The notes beneath the pieces were generated by a model, which did no database searches, was not told the origin of the DNA, and worked only from the letters and a program-made list of their open reading frames with translations. The translations under genes and the position numbers were made by a program. A stretch of DNA of 64,000 nucleotides, taken from Sesamum alatum. Taxonomy: Eukaryota > Streptophyta > Magnoliopsida > Lamiales > Pedaliaceae. The stretch spans positions 27,522,383-27,586,382 of the forward strand of contig JACGWO010000005.1 of assembly GCA_034509735.1 (NCBI GenBank), read 5' to 3'. Positions 34,960-47,686 of the stretch are shown piece by piece (position 1 is the stretch's first letter; each line of letters begins with the position of its first letter).

Positions 34960-37300
34960 TTTCTGATGATGTCTTCTTCTTCTACTTCTTCTGATGAGCC
35001 TGTGTGTTGTGTGGGGGTGAGGCACATAGGCGATGATCCCTCCGAGGCCACTTATGGAGATGGGGGCTATGGTCTGGCGACTGTTCGTGGTGGTCGGAGA
35101 TGGAGCATTAGGCGATTTTGACAGCCTTCTAGGCGTTTGATAGATGAATCGGAAGAGGAGGACAAAGAGGAGAGAGACGAAGAGGAGATTGAGGGCTTTG
35201 AGGGGGGAAGCCAAGTAGGAGTAAGGCAGAGGGTCCTCACCAAGAGAGGCGAGGGTGGCGTATGAGCAGGATGAAGAAGAGAGAGAGGTGAGCCCTGCTG
35301 AGGCAGGTGGATCCGCCTCCTCCTCAAATGTCACCGCCTTGAGGGAGGAGTTTGGCATCCCCTATGTTCTTGTATTTATATCCGCTCTCTTGTTGATGTG
35401 CCCGAGCGTCCTCCTAAAGGATGTTTGAGTTTTTTCTTGGCCCAACTGCGGGCAAGTCTTAGGTTTCTTGTGCCCTCCTTCTATCAGGATGTTTCTAACT
35501 TGTACCAAGTTCCTTTGAATCAGTTAAGTCCCAACTCCTTCCGTTGTCTTGCTAGTTTTGTTATGATCTTAAGCTACAATGAGGTGCCCATTACGGGTGA
35601 ACATTTCTTTTTTTTGCTTTCGTTAGAAGAGGTCCGAGCTGGGGGCCTTTCATTTTTTCCCTCATCAGGGAGTTGTTTTCTGTCGGCTGCCAGTGTCCCC
35701 AAGCGTTGGAAGGGGACATTTTTCTTTCCGCCACCCTAAGCCTTGGTCCTTCCCAGTAAATGGATTATGGCTTCCTCTTGTACCTTTCTTTCCGATAAAG
35801 GAACGACCAGCCGCCTTCTCTTCTTCCCTGGTAGAGCTGAACCGCTAGCCCTACACTATCAGGGATATGATTGACAACAGGCTTCTCTCCTGGTTTGGGC
35901 TAACTCCCAAGGAGGTCCATCTGGAGAAGCCCCTAGGTACCCCTTGATTCTTGTTTTACTTGCTGCATTGTTCCTTTTTTCTTTTTAAAGTGATGAATGT
36001 ATTTTTATTTCGATTTATCCCTTGTGACAGAGGCCATCATGTTTGAAAAGTTGTTAAGAGATAGTGCTCAGGGTAGCCCAGCAGGGACCCCTTCCACGAC
36101 CAGGACCCTCGAAGAGGCCCCAGGCGGTATCAGAAGGAAGCGGGCTACTCCTACCCCCCAGTGGGGATCTTCCAAAAGGGCCAAGGGTCCTCTTCCAGCC
36201 AACCTCCTTCAAGGAGCTCTCAGAGAGTGGCCACCTGTTATACCATAGCCCGTCTCATCCTCTAAGGGGCTCTCTCCCCCGACGCCAGAAGTTCGTCCCT
36301 GACTGGGGGTGTATACCCACCAGTCCGTTCTGAGGGTGAAAGAAGGGGAGTCCAACCTTTTTCCAGAATTTTTGAGGGGTTTGGTGCTCCCCAATGAGAG
36401 GCGCTCCTTGGCCTTCTACTCCAAGGAGGATTTAGCCAGCGCCCTATCATGTTGCGTTTCTAAGGTAGTGTTTGCTGGTGTTGGTGTGGATCATTTTTGC
36501 ACTAGCCCTGTGACTAATGCTTGTGGCCATTTCGTGCAGGTAACGATGGTGGTGGCAAAACTGCTGAGCCGCCCCATAGAGACGCCTCATCCCCCTCCGA
36601 TGGACGGGCAAAAGAAGAGAATGGAGGACTGCCTGGAGCGGATGGTTGCTGAGGTGAACAAGCTGAAGGCGTCCAAGAAGGAGGCCTGGGATAAGTTCCA
36701 CCAATCTGAGAAGGAGAGGAAGATGCTACAGCAGGAATTCTTGGCTTTGTTGAAGGACCAAGAGGAGGCCTTGACTGAGGCAGCCAACCGGGCTCGTGGG
36801 GACTTTCCCCATTCGCAAGAGGGGAAGAATTTCCTGGCCACCTATTGGGAGAGCCATCTCTTGGCCTACAAAAAATCTGAGGATTTCCAGAAAGAGGTAG
36901 CTAGGATTGTGGGGCCCTTCCTGAACTATGCCTTCAAGGCTTGCCAGGAGCAGTTCGCAGCCCATGGCTACCCTCTTGAGGGGGTAGAGCCTACCTTCTT
37001 GGATTTTGAGGATGTCCTACATAACGCTCCAGACCCATTCGCACCTCCTCCCGTGCACGACCGGTCCCCTCCCCCCATTTGATCCATGTAACATAATTAC
37101 TTGGCTTCCCTTTCGCCTGGAATTATTAGACTATTGAATGTTGGTAAGTACCTTGCAGAGGACAAATTGGATCGATTGTTAGACACTGTTATGGAGGAGG
37201 TGAGGGCTCCTAGGTCGGAGGGTATGGATGTGGAGGTCCTCGAGGAGGAACTTTCCAATAGGACGCTAGCCCCCCTGAGCTGAAACCCGAGCCCATGGAG
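34960..37300 (+). pseudogene. Antisense extra ORF of the Tat-like element ('putative gypsy type transposon' protein)
   Basis: On the strand opposite to pol, open blocks read as one protein family. The first is an acidic/serine-rich start (MMSSSSTSSDEP near 34966, then E/D-rich). The second (35398-35739) carries LRASLRFLVPSFYQDVSNLY and PLNQLSPNSFRCLASFVMIL, the signature of the family annotated as 'putative gypsy type transposon' (PF04195-like). The third (about 36309-37082) is a coiled-coil-like region with MEDCLERMVAEVNKLKASKK and a tail FLDFEDVLHNAPDPF. Likely introns include 35935-36030 (GTACCCC...TGTGACAG). Extra ORFs between pol and 3' LTR, often antisense, are known in Tat elements. 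Frames are broken near 35120-35390, so the gene is decayed. The function of this family is unknown. Confidence 0.7.
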
Positions 37301-38367
37301 GAGCCTGAGAAGACCCCGTCTGTAGGGAAAGATGCATGACTGTATTCCCCCTTCCTTGAAACAATTTACTTTTCTGTTTACCCCTCTCCCCTCCCACCCA
37401 CCTAGTGATGGGGATGAAACAATTTACTTGCTTTCGTTTTTATTTTCTATGTTTTGAATGATGTTACCTCCCCCCCCCCCAGCCAGTTTGGCCACGGGGG
37501 TCTTTAATGCTAGTTTTTCCTTTGCCTGCATACTGCATGTTGTTTGTTGCTAAGGGCTTGCTGCCCCTGTTTTGTGTGTTGGTGATGAGGGTCTGAGACC
37601 TAATATATGTTTCTTACACTCTTGTTAGGGGTCTGTACCCTTTTGAATCTGTGAATGCATGGTAGTTTTTAGGAAAATATAACTTTTAGAAGTACCTGCT
37701 AGAAGGCATAAATGCCTTGCATTTAGAGAGGGATATTAGGTATGCCTACATGTGGACAGGGCTTTGTTTGAGGATAGGGCCTGTTTTGAAACAGGGTTTA
37801 TCTTCCTGAAGAGAGTAGTGTCTGCTCAAGGCAGGGCTTATTTTTTAGGGAGTTCTTGTGAGAGAACTGGGCTTATCTTCCTAAGAGTGTAGTGCCTACT
37901 CAGGGCAAGGCTTATTTTTTAGGGAGTGCCTGTGAGAGAACAATGCTTAGAGTTTAAGGGTACCTGCTGTGAGACAGGGCTTTTAGGTAGTTTCTTGCTA
38001 GGGGCAAGAAGGGATTGTGCTAGATGTTCTTTGATGGAAGGATTTTACCTTATTTGATGATATTTCGAGGGAGTCTCCTACTTAGCAGTAGAGCTTAACC
38101 ATGAGATCTTTATTCTAGAGAGTCCGGCCTCAGAGCGAGGGCTTATTCGAGGGAATGCCCTCCAAGATGGGGGTGAGAATTTGTTTTGCGAAAGGGCGCC
38201 CATGCTTGAGGAAGGACTTATTCTAGAGGAGTTCCCACCAAGCAGGCAGGAGAGTGTCCCAAAAGGAGTGGTCCAGGTTGGAAAACAGGATTTGTTCTCG
38301 AGGGGCTCTGCCAGGGAGGCAAGAGAGTGTCTTTCTGTTGAGGAGTGCCTTGCCCTGAGGGTAGGTT
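37301..38367. repeat. Non-coding 3' region of the Tat-like element with a 75-bp minisatellite
   Basis: A unit of about 75 bases occurs twice in tandem (from about 37796 and 37871), sharing TTATCTTCCT, GTAGTGYCTRCTC and GGCTTATTTTTTAGGGAGT. Degenerate partial copies appear around 37725-38340 (GGGCTTATTC, GAGAGTGTC). Tandem repeats in this position are typical of Tat elements. Confidence 0.7.
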
Positions 38368-39345
38368 TTACGCGAAAAATCTTTGTAGGTTGTGGATATT
38401 CCAAGGGCGAGGCAAAGGACAACCCTCCCCATCTTCCATTTCATAGGCTCTGTTGCCTAATACTCCCTTAACCTTGGAGGGTACTTCCCAAGTGGGATCA
38501 AAGCTTACCTACCGGTTTTGAGCCCTTCACCTTCCGGGGCACCAGGTCTCTTACTTGTAGCTCGCTAGGTCTTGCTCATTTATTGTATGCATTAAGCATT
38601 ATGATTTTGTATTGTTGCATGCAGAGAAATGCTCTTTCCCGTAACTCCTCGATGAGATTGAGGTTTTCTTTGAGCAAATTATTATTGCTATATTCAGTGT
38701 AGCATATTATTCGATGGAAAGGCATGCCTACTTTCGGCGGGTATTACAGCTTCCGTCCCATACATAATGGAGAAAGGGCTTTCACCCGTAGAGTTTTTGG
38801 GAGTGGTTCGATAGGCCCAGAGGACACTAGTAAGCTCTTCAACGCAATTGCCCCTGGCCCTATCGAGCCTTCTCTTAATTCCTTGTAGGGGGTACGATTG
38901 ATGACCTCCACTTGACCATTCGCTTGAGGATGTGCTACAGAGGTGAATCTTTATTTAATTCGCAGGCCTCTACACTAGTCTTGGATTTTATTTCCCTGGA
39001 ATTGTCTTCCATTGTCTGAAATGATTTCTCGAGGGAGTCCAAAGCGGTAGATGATGTTCCTCCAGAGGAACTTCATGATGTCCCCCTTGGTAATACGGGA
39101 GAGGGGTTCAGCCTCTACCCATTTTTTTAAGTAGTCAATAGCTACTAAGAGAAATTTCCTTTGCTCTGGAGCCATGGGAAAAGGCCTCACGATGTCTATC
39201 CCCCATTGAGCGAAGGGGCACGGGGCCAACAGAGTAGTCAATGGTTCGACTGGCTGATGCACTAAGGAGGCATGCCCTTGACACTTTTCACAGTGCCTTA
39301 CCAATGTCTTGGCATCTTGCTTCATTGTGGGCTCTAGTACCTGGC
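38368..39345 (-). pseudogene. Tat-like integrase
   Basis: Reading leftwards there is a zinc-binding half HCEKCQGHA (about 39285), core with WGIDIVRPFPMAPEQRKFLL (first catalytic Asp, about 39200), GLPREIISDNGRQFQGN (second Asp, about 39000), VAHPQANGQVEVINRT (third, Glu, about 38900), and an integrase C-terminal region ending GCPLPRPWNIHNLQRFF before a stop at 38368-38370. All three catalytic residues survive, but stops and frameshifts fall between them. Integrase would insert the element's cDNA; this copy cannot make it. Confidence 0.85.
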
Positions 39346-40865
39346 TATTAGGGCTTTATTGGCCAGAGCCAACGCCTCTATATGGGACCACAACATCCGC
39401 CGTGGAGTTCTTTGAGGACGTGGATTCCCTCCTCCTGGGATAGGAATTTCAACAAGGGATGGGTGAATGACTTCTTATAGAGCATGCTCTCCATGAGGGG
39501 GAACCGAATTACTCACTTCTTCAAGCGTGCGGCCTTCCATCTGTCGGAGGGGTGGCGGCCTTCCATCAGCTAGTCCAGCACTGGTTGCCTCTAGCCCCCC
39601 CCCCCCCAAGGAGGATAGTCTGGACCTTGAGGAAGGATCTGGATTTTGACAAATGTTGTATTGTAATCTGTCGAGTTCGATAGTCTTCCGTAGTGCTAGC
39701 TAATTTGGATAAGTAATCAGCTTCGCTGTTTTCTTCTCGCGAGATTTGAATAATATGGAAGTCTTCGAATTTCGAGTTCCACTCTTTGACCCTTTGGAGG
39801 TATTGTTTCATGCTTTCCTCCTTGACTTCATAAATTCTTTCTGTTTGTTTAACGATGAGCTGGGAGTCGGAATAGGCTATTAGGCGTTGGGATCCAGCCT
39901 CCTATGCCATCCTCATGCTCAGAGCCAGGGCTTCATATTCTATTTTATTGTTAGGGACATTAAACCCTAATTTGATCGCAAATTCTAAGTCCACTCCTTC
40001 GGGGGAGATGAGGACTACTCCCGCTCGACTTCCTTGCGCCATGGAAGATACGTCTACATGTAGTAGCCATACCTTCCTATTGGGAAGGAAAGGTGCTTTC
40101 TGACATGAAATCAACCAAGACTTGAGCCTTGATAGTCGTTCGAGGGAGGTACGCGATGTCGTACTCACTGAGCTCTATGGTCTATTCAATCAGTCGACCA
40201 GATGTGTCTGGCTTTCCAAAAACTTGCTTGAGGGGGTGATTGGTACATACCCCATGGGATAGGACAGAAAGTAAGGTGCAACCTTCGGGCGGTGACGACT
40301 AGCGTGAATGTTATCTTTTCTATGAGGTTGTACCGTCCTTCAGCCCCATTGAGGACTTTACTGGTGTCCGCCTTCCTCCCGCAGGAGGACCGAGCTCACT
40401 GCCTGGGGGGTGGCCACCAAGTAAACATTAGGGTCTCCTGGCATAGGTTTAACTAGTAAGGGGAGGCTAGCCAAATACTTCTTGAGTTCCTTGAAGGTGT
40501 TATGGCATTTTTCCCCCACTTGAAGTCTTTCGCCCTCCTCAAGACCTTGAAGAAAGGTAAGCTTTTTTTCAGCTGCTATGAATTGGCTAAGCGCGGCTAT
40601 CTTCCTCATGAGACGTTGTACTTCATTAATGCTAGTGGAACCTTCATATCCAGGATCACTTTGATCTTGAAAGGATTGGCCTTTATTCCCATCTCCGTTA
40701 CCATGAAGCCTAGGAAGCGTCCCCCTCGCACACCAAAGGCGTATTTAGCAAGGTTGAGCTTCAAGCGGTATTTCCGGAGGACGCCAAAGGTGTTTCTTCT
40801 AAATCCGAAACATGATCCTCCGTTCTTTTGCTTTTGACGAACATGTCATCCACATACACCTAAAC
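39346..40865 (-). pseudogene. Tat-like RT C-terminal half and RNase H
   Basis: The active-site motif VYVDDMFVKS lies at about 40825-40855, directly left of the insertion of the Athila-like element, preceded by an in-frame stop (expected Glu codon). Farther left come LTFLQGLEEGERLQVGEKCH (about 40500-40560), RNase H-like VWLLHVDVSSMAQGSRAGVVL (about 40010-40080) and NKIEYEALALSMRMA (about 39900-39945), where Asp and Glu catalytic positions are visible. The tail EWNSKFEDFHIIQISREENSEADYL (about 39705-39775, described here only in part) fits the end of RNase H. Many stops are present. A C run at about 39596-39608 is low complexity. Confidence 0.82.
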
Positions 40866-40870
40866 ATTCC

Positions 40871-42200
40871 TGATTAGGGGAAATTATATGATATATTCTT
40901 GTGTTTATGCCCTTATTTTCTCTCGATATTATGCTTGTTCTCGGTACATTTGCGACATTTAGGAGCTTTTATAGAAAAAAGGCAAATACATGCAAAGAGC
41001 TCAAACATAGAAGAAAGAGTCAAATATTCTGCAGAAACGAGCACGGGTTAGCCTGTGACCTACGGGCTATCAGAGATTCGTGTGACAGAAACGCAACGAA
41101 CATATCCGGTGACCCATGGGTTATCAGATGTTCGCTGGGCGGAAAGCACAGATGCGCTAACTTGAAAATCTGAACTTCCGAGTTTAGGTTGTTTGAAAAG
41201 AGATCTTATTTCCTTTTTTTCTATCTCCTTTAGGAAAGAGTTAGGAAAGGAAAAAATAGTTTAAGGTAGGTAGAATACTTTCCTTTCTTACCGTAGCTAG
41301 GTCCTATTACAAAACAATGAGAAGATGGAAAGAGATAGATTTGATTTTCAGCAAATTCGCAGAGCTATAGACGTTGTGAGAGCAAGAGAAAAGGTGAGGA
41401 GCACGTGAAGAAGGAGATTTGGCGTTGGAGTGACAACCATCAAGCCGATCCACTACTCGATGAGTTTTTCTCAATCTTTCTCTTTAGTTTTAGTTAGAAT
41501 TAGTATGAGCTAGTACCTTTTTGTGCTAAGGCTTATGAATAGCCTAATTGATACAATGTGTTAAATATTTTTTGGATTAATCTAGTTGTTACTTTCGCAT
41601 ATCCATGAATTATTGTGTTTGTTGCTATTATTTGAGAGCTTGATCATCTCTTAGATTTTCTTAATTATGTTGATGAACCGAGAGAATATTTAACATAGTG
41701 GATAGAATAAGTCATGGTGTGGATTGAATGATGTGTAGACATACACAGGCATGATTTATCTGATTTCATAGGTTTTTCATAGATCCTAATGCATTATTAT
41801 CATGAGTTTTGGAGAGGAGAGATCCCCTAATTCGTTGATAGTAATAAGTTCGGTATAGCTCGAGAGAGTGTATTCGATTAAATTAGGAAAAACCTTCGTG
41901 TGTGAAAATACTTGTTTGTTTGATTGATCCATTAATATCTAATTCGTTGTATCGATTAGGTGGACCTAAAGCCATAGCACTCTCCCTAAATCTACGTTTT
42001 CCTTGTCTCCAACTTAATTGCTTGCTATAGTTGATTTTATTGCTTTTTAGTAGTTTTTATAAATTCTCTAAACTCTCGATCGTCCAAATAATTAGGGATA
42101 GTCATAGTTGTGGCAATTGCTTTATTAAATCCTCGTGGGTTCGATATCTTTTATACTACTTGATAGTTAGTGCACTTGCTAGTACATATTTTCGTAATCA
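40871..42200 (+). repeat. 5' LTR of the Athila-like element
   Basis: It is 1330 bp, slightly shorter than the partner because of small indels (for example the TAATTAGGGCTAGACG segment near 48050 is missing here). Confidence 0.92.
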
Positions 42201-42206
42201 AGTTTT

Positions 42207-42222
42207 TGGCGCTGTTGTCGGG
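42207..42222 (+). other. Primer-binding site (tRNA-Asp type)
   Basis: TGGCGCTGTTGTCGGG lies six bases after the LTR. It matches the Athila-type consensus TGGCGCCGTTGCCGGGG, complementary to the 3' end of tRNA-Asp, with two C-to-T changes. Confidence 0.8.
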
Positions 42223-42429
42223 TATTTAATTTGAAATAATATCATAACTCGCTAGACTTAATTAATTTGGATTTTTCTTTGTTTTATTTTTATTTTTATT
42301 TCACCTCACTCCCTCTCTATCATTGGTGCACAGTTTGATGACACGAAGTAGTGGTGGAGAGTTAGCACAATTCGATCCCGAAATTGAGAGAACCTCCCAC
42401 CAACAAAGGAACACCATCGAGAGAGGCGA

Positions 42430-43640
42430 AGGGAGTGAAATTCCAACATGGAGGACCAATTTGCTATCATAGAACCGGAATGCGAGGGTCATAGAGAGGC
42501 CGATGATGGAGTACTCATTCTCGACAGCCGATGGGGTGATATCCAGCATTGCCAAACCTACGGTCCAAGCCAACAACTTTGAGATCAAACAGACTATCAT
42601 CCAAATGACCCAAGCATGTGTGCAGTTCTCGAGATTGCTTGACGAGAATCCTAACAAACATCTCTCTAATTTTTTTCGAAATTTGTGATACTTTTAAGTT
42701 CAATGGTGGTAGTGATGACGCTGTTAAACTTAGGCTTTTCCCATTTTCATTGTGTGACAAGGCCAAAGATTGGCTTCAGTCATTCCTGCCAGTAGTATTA
42801 CGACTTAGGCGGAATTGACACAAAAATTTCTTGCTAAATACTTTCCCCCATCTAAAACTGCTAAGTTGCTCAACAATATTACTTCTTTTGTGCAGTCAGA
42901 TAGGAAATCGTTGTATGATGCATGTGAACGTTTCAAGGATATGCTTAGAAAGTGCCCTCATCATGAGCTCCCAGTATGGCAGCAGGTACAAACGTTTTAC
43001 AATGGTGTCACATTGGCTAACCGAGCAACCATTGATGCAGCTGTAGGCGACACCATTATGAAGAAACTACCATCTGAGGCGTTTGTTCTCATTGATGATA
43101 TAGCATCAAGCTTCTACCTATATGGCCAAGACCGACGAGTGGCCGGTGTCCATCAAGTTGAAGCCAAGAGTACAGTGTCTGCTCAGTTGGCGGCACTTAC
43201 TCAACAAGTGAATAACTTTGAGCTACAATATGGAACCCTCCACCCTTAGGGCCTTGTGGTGCATGCGGGCAGATAGGTCATTTGAGTCACGATTGTAATG
43301 TAGGAAAAAACGAATGCCAATTTTGAAGATGCTAATTTTGTTTTTCATGGTGGCAGGTCTAATTTAAATCCATACTCCAACACATACAATCGGGGACGGC
43401 GTAGTCACCCCAATTTTTCGTGGAGTAACAATCAGCAGCAAGAACCACCAGGATACCAACAATAACGACCAACACCACCGCAAGAGAAGAAGAGCAACCT
43501 TGAAGACATGCTCTCCACTTTCATCACCATAACCAACACTCGTTTTCAGAACCAAGATGTGTCGATCCGAAATCTCGAGGTCCAAGTGGGGCAAATCGTG
43601 AGCATGTTATTCGGCATAAAGGAGGGGCAACTTTCGAGTG
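42430..43640 (+). pseudogene. Athila-like gag
   Basis: Pieces in two frames give a Retrotrans_gag domain: CDTFKFNGGSDDAVKLRLFP and DKAKDWLQSFLP (about 42680-42795), then, after a frameshift near 42810, FLAKYFPPSKTAKLLNNITSF and KDMLRKCPHHELPVWQQVQTFYNGV (about 42820-43015, given here in part). Next are a knuckle-like CGACGQIGHLSHDC (about 43254-43296) and NPYSNTYN...HPNFSWSNNQQQ (about 43365-43440), all characteristic of Athila gag. Several stops make it non-functional. Confidence 0.85.
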
Positions 43641-44662
43641 ACACCAAGAAAAAATCCTAGGGAGCAAGTTAATGCAATCACACTTAAGAGTGGGAAAATT
43701 CTCGGAGACGAACCACCTAACGAGCACATAGACGAGCCACAACCGAAGGAAGATGATGAGCCTCAAGAGGAACTGCAAGGGAGTACTCCTAAACTCAAAC
43801 TCAATCTAGATGAGGTTTTCCCGTATATTCCATATCCCAAAAGAATTTTGAAGGCTAATTTGGATAAACAGTTTGGTAAATTCTCAGAGATGTTTAAAAA
43901 GATTTATATTAATATCCCATTAATTGATGCACTTTCGCAGATGTCAAGTTACACAAAGTTCTTGAAGGAGGTGATTTCGAACAAGAGGAAGTGGGAATGA
44001 GGCGAAACGATGAAGCTCAATGAAAAATGTTCAGCGATCCTCCAAAACAAGCTATCACCCAAGTTCAAGGATCCAGGGAGTTTTTCTATACCTTGCACTA
44101 TAGGGAATATCAATTTTGATAAAGCTTTATGTGATCTAGGGTCTAGTGTGAATTTATTCGATTTTTGAGAAACTTTGAACGCATGAGCTTACTCCCACTA
44201 TAATTACTTTGCAACTAGCGGATAGAAGCATTAAGTATCCTAGGGGAATAGCGGAAGATGTGTTGGTCAAAATCGGCAAATTTATCATCCCCGTTGACTT
44301 CATTGTGTTCGATATAGAAGAGGATAAGAATATGCCAGATTCTGGGTAGACCCTTTCTTGCCACGAGTAGAACGTTAATTGATATGCAAAAAGGTCAACT
44401 CAGTCTTAGAGTTAATGATGAACATATAGTCGTTAATGTGTTTAAGCATATGAAATATCTACACAAGAATGAGCGTGACATATTTTCAATTGATAGCATT
44501 AATGCCCCTAGAACTGAAAATGCTCATTTTGTCCAATGCAAGGATCCCAAAGAAAATTGCTTCACAAATTCTAATGGGCATAATTTGCAGGATGTGAAAG
44601 AAGAGCATGTGGAGGTTGCAAATTTTGCAGACACGGGTGAAGAATTGAAGTCTAAACTATGA
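43638..44662 (+). pseudogene. Athila-like gag C-terminus and protease region
   Basis: REQVNAITLKSGK (43659-43697), an acidic stretch and VFPYIPYPKRILKANLDKQF precede a protease segment KFKDPGSFSIPCTIGNINFD and ALCDLGSSVNLF (about 44055-44162). The expected catalytic aspartate lies in CDLGSS. Frame breaks follow (stop near 44168). A 92-codon block (44384-44662) with DMQKGQLSLRVNDEHIVVNVF corresponds to the protease-RT linker, after which the RT and integrase core are absent. Confidence 0.8.
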
Positions 44663-47600
44663 AGGGTGTTGCTGTTAAATGGGGTTACTTCCAATCACAA
44701 AACAAAACCACCAGATGCAGCATCACCCAATCGAAACGGGAACAATAGGCATCAACCAAACAAGAAGAAGTGGATGAAGAAGGCCAACGAGAATGCTTGA
44801 ATGTACAAGGAACGCACCAAGGCATGGCATGAATCTCATGTAAGAAAGAAAAAAACTCAAGGAGCGTGAAGAGTAGCATCACAAAGACAAGGCCCGTGTT
44901 AAAGTGGATTGGCAAAGGCTAAAAAGTTATGTCGAAGAGGCGCCAAAGATTCATTCGGGCCCCCTCTTCGACTTGTAAGGGCATGATAAGTATCCTAACG
45001 TCAAGCTAGTGATGTTAAACGAGCACTACATGGGAGGCAACCCATGCATTTTTATGTTCATCTTTTATTGTTTTTCTTCTTTTCTCTTTTTCAGTGCAGG
45101 TAATGGATCTCTAATAGTCCCTGACCCACAGGCTATTTGGAAAGCATTTCTGTCCGCTGATAGTATCCCTTTTTTTTCGTTTTTTTTTTCATTTGTTTTA
45201 TTATTACAAAAAAAAAGAGAAGGAAAAAATCGGCCAAAATAGAAAAATCCCAATTTGGGAAAAAGGGCACAATTTCTACTTATACCTTCAAAACCATTCA
45301 AGGGTGCTCCTCCTCCTCACTTCACAACCGTCGCTGCCACCGTCATCTCCAGCTTCCAACCGCCACACGTTCCTCCACGTTAGTCGCCCGGCGCCCCGTA
45401 CCCTCAGGGACGTATCTCTTTTTCTTCATCTTCTTTATTTGCCCTGAGGCATCGACATTGAGGACAATGTTGGGTTTAAGTGTGGGGGTGGTTGATGTCC
45501 TCTGATTGTATGCATATTGATTATTATGGTTGAAGCATGCTGAAATGATACTCATTTGCTATGGTTCTGTGTTAATTTTTGAAAATTGGTGGTTTTGTTG
45601 GGTAGTATGTAGATGAACCTTGATACATTGCATCCCTATTTCACTCATGTCAACATGATTTATGAATGCACTGTTAGGATTGCAATGGAATATTTGACAC
45701 ACATAGGAAAATTCTAACTTGCCACATGTGTGATGATTATCTTGATGATCTTGTTTTGATGAAAAATGCTTGTGAGTAGCACACATAAGCCTTTTTTTTA
45801 GTGAGATTTTGAGGCTGTGAGCACTCATCTTATTGCTCCGTTATATTGTTGGCTGTATGATTGTCATCTTTAGCTTGATTTTCTAGAACTTGCTTGGTTA
45901 TGCATGTCAAGGCTGCATATGGAGTTGGATGTGTTGAAAATGATAAGTGCATCAGGATCGAACCAAAAATTTTATATTGCTAAGCGTGCATAAATATCCA
46001 CCCTTAGTAGCCCAATCGAGCCTAAGCCTGATTTTGTTGTCATAATAACCACGATACAAGCCTGGACCAACTGTTTCTCTATCCTAAACCTTTGAACCCT
46101 ATCGTTAAAGGATTGGAATAATTGATTGTGATGTGTTTCCCTCATTAGTGTATAGTTCAAGTGCAAGTCTCAACTATCCATGAAGATGTGTCTAAAGAAC
46201 ATAAATTGTGGAAGATGAGAAAAACAAAAAGAAAAGAAAAAAAAAAGAAGAAGAAAAGGAAGAGAAGAAAGAGGGAGAAATTGAAAAAAAAAAAGAGAGT
46301 TTAAGTCGTGATGCAAAGTAATGACGAGAATGAAGGAAAAGCAAAGAAAAGAACAAAAAGACGGAGGACAAAGAGGGAGTAAGTTGCACTTGAACTAGAA
46401 AATTCGTATAGTGGAAGACTATCCAAGTAATCTCACCTAATTTCTTTAACCCCAAAAGAACCCTTCTCACATTCTTATTTGTTTCCTACCTTCACCTAAA
46501 GCCCCATTACAACTCGGAAAAGACCCTTTGATTCTCACTCCAAACTCACTTCACGCAGTGGATGCGATATAAGAGCAAGCCTATGGAAAAATCTTGTTAA
46601 AGCATGACTTGAGAGTTATTGTTCACCCTTAAACACTTCGAGCATATTGAGTGTATCTATAGCGAGGGTGTTCACTCACTTTGCATTTTGATTCCAAATG
46701 GATTGTTGAGATAGTTGTTATATTGTGTGATTTGGTACTGTGTAGTCTATTGTTTTTTTGCAACTTGATGGTAAATTCATTTTGAAATATTGGCATGAGT
46801 TAAAACGGGTGAGATGTATAAAGGTGGATGTTCTTTTGAGAGTTGAGTGCATTACATTGTTATATGCTTGACGACAAGCATGGTCTAAGTGTGGGTGATG
46901 GGGACCATCCAAAGTTTCTAACTCAAAAAAAACAAGATCCTTTGAAAATTAATGGAGGTCCAATTATAATAGCAAAAGCGAAGAAAATCAACAAAGCTTT
47001 GATGATTATGATTGATGAAGTCAACGGAACAATGCGTGAGAAAACATCAAAAAGAAGGCCCAATGATGAATATTCTTCGAGTAAATGGGCCAGAATGCAG
47101 CTAACAAGTTGGGCTTAAGGGTTGAAGACTTCATTTGAAGAAAAGGAGGCCATAAATTCGTCCAACCCATCAAGCCCGAAAAGAGAGTCCATTATTTTTG
47201 TCTAAATTAGTCTATTTTCAGCATTAGAAGGCCAAGAGTCATCATAGTAGTCAAAGGGTCATTCTTGTTTTTCTAAGTCATGTTAATGTGGTCAAAAGTG
47301 TCACTTTAATGCTCCTAAAGTCCCAAGGTTAGAATTAACTCTTGAGACCCTTGAGCATCCATTTGAAGCCTATAAAAGGCCATGGTTATCATTTGTAAAA
47401 ATCAGACTTTGAATTAAAATAAACTTTCTTCTTGTGAGGATGAATTCTCTTTGTAGAGTTTCAATTGTTTAGAACTTATCAAGATACTTGAGCAATATCT
47501 TGTGGCGTTCACCTTACCAAGGTTCTTGGCTACCAATATAGCCAACGGGTTAAGATTCTTTCAAGCTCCAAGTACGATCAAACTAGATAATTGATCTGGG

Positions 47601-47686
47601 ATTTCCGCTGCCTATTTTTATACATTTGGTTCTTGGATCACTATATCCAATGGGTCTCACGTCCTATCCTTATCAGTGGGGGAATT
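44663..47686 (+). other. Remainder of the Athila-like interior: integrase tail and long 3' non-coding region
   Basis: About 44790-44840 reads NENA-MYKERTKAWHESHVRKKK, similar to the start of the integrase C-terminal tail in Athila, so the deletion joined the protease linker almost directly to it. The rest is non-coding, with a purine-rich run near 46210-46390, two TAAGTGTGG motifs (45476, 46887) and a polypurine tract at 47675-47686. No host gene is visible. Confidence 0.65.

Noticed and set aside
36309..37082. 257-codon plus-strand ORF as a host gene
   Set aside because: It sits between pol and 3' LTR of the Tat-like element and joins further blocks of a transposon-associated family, so it is annotated as part of the element.
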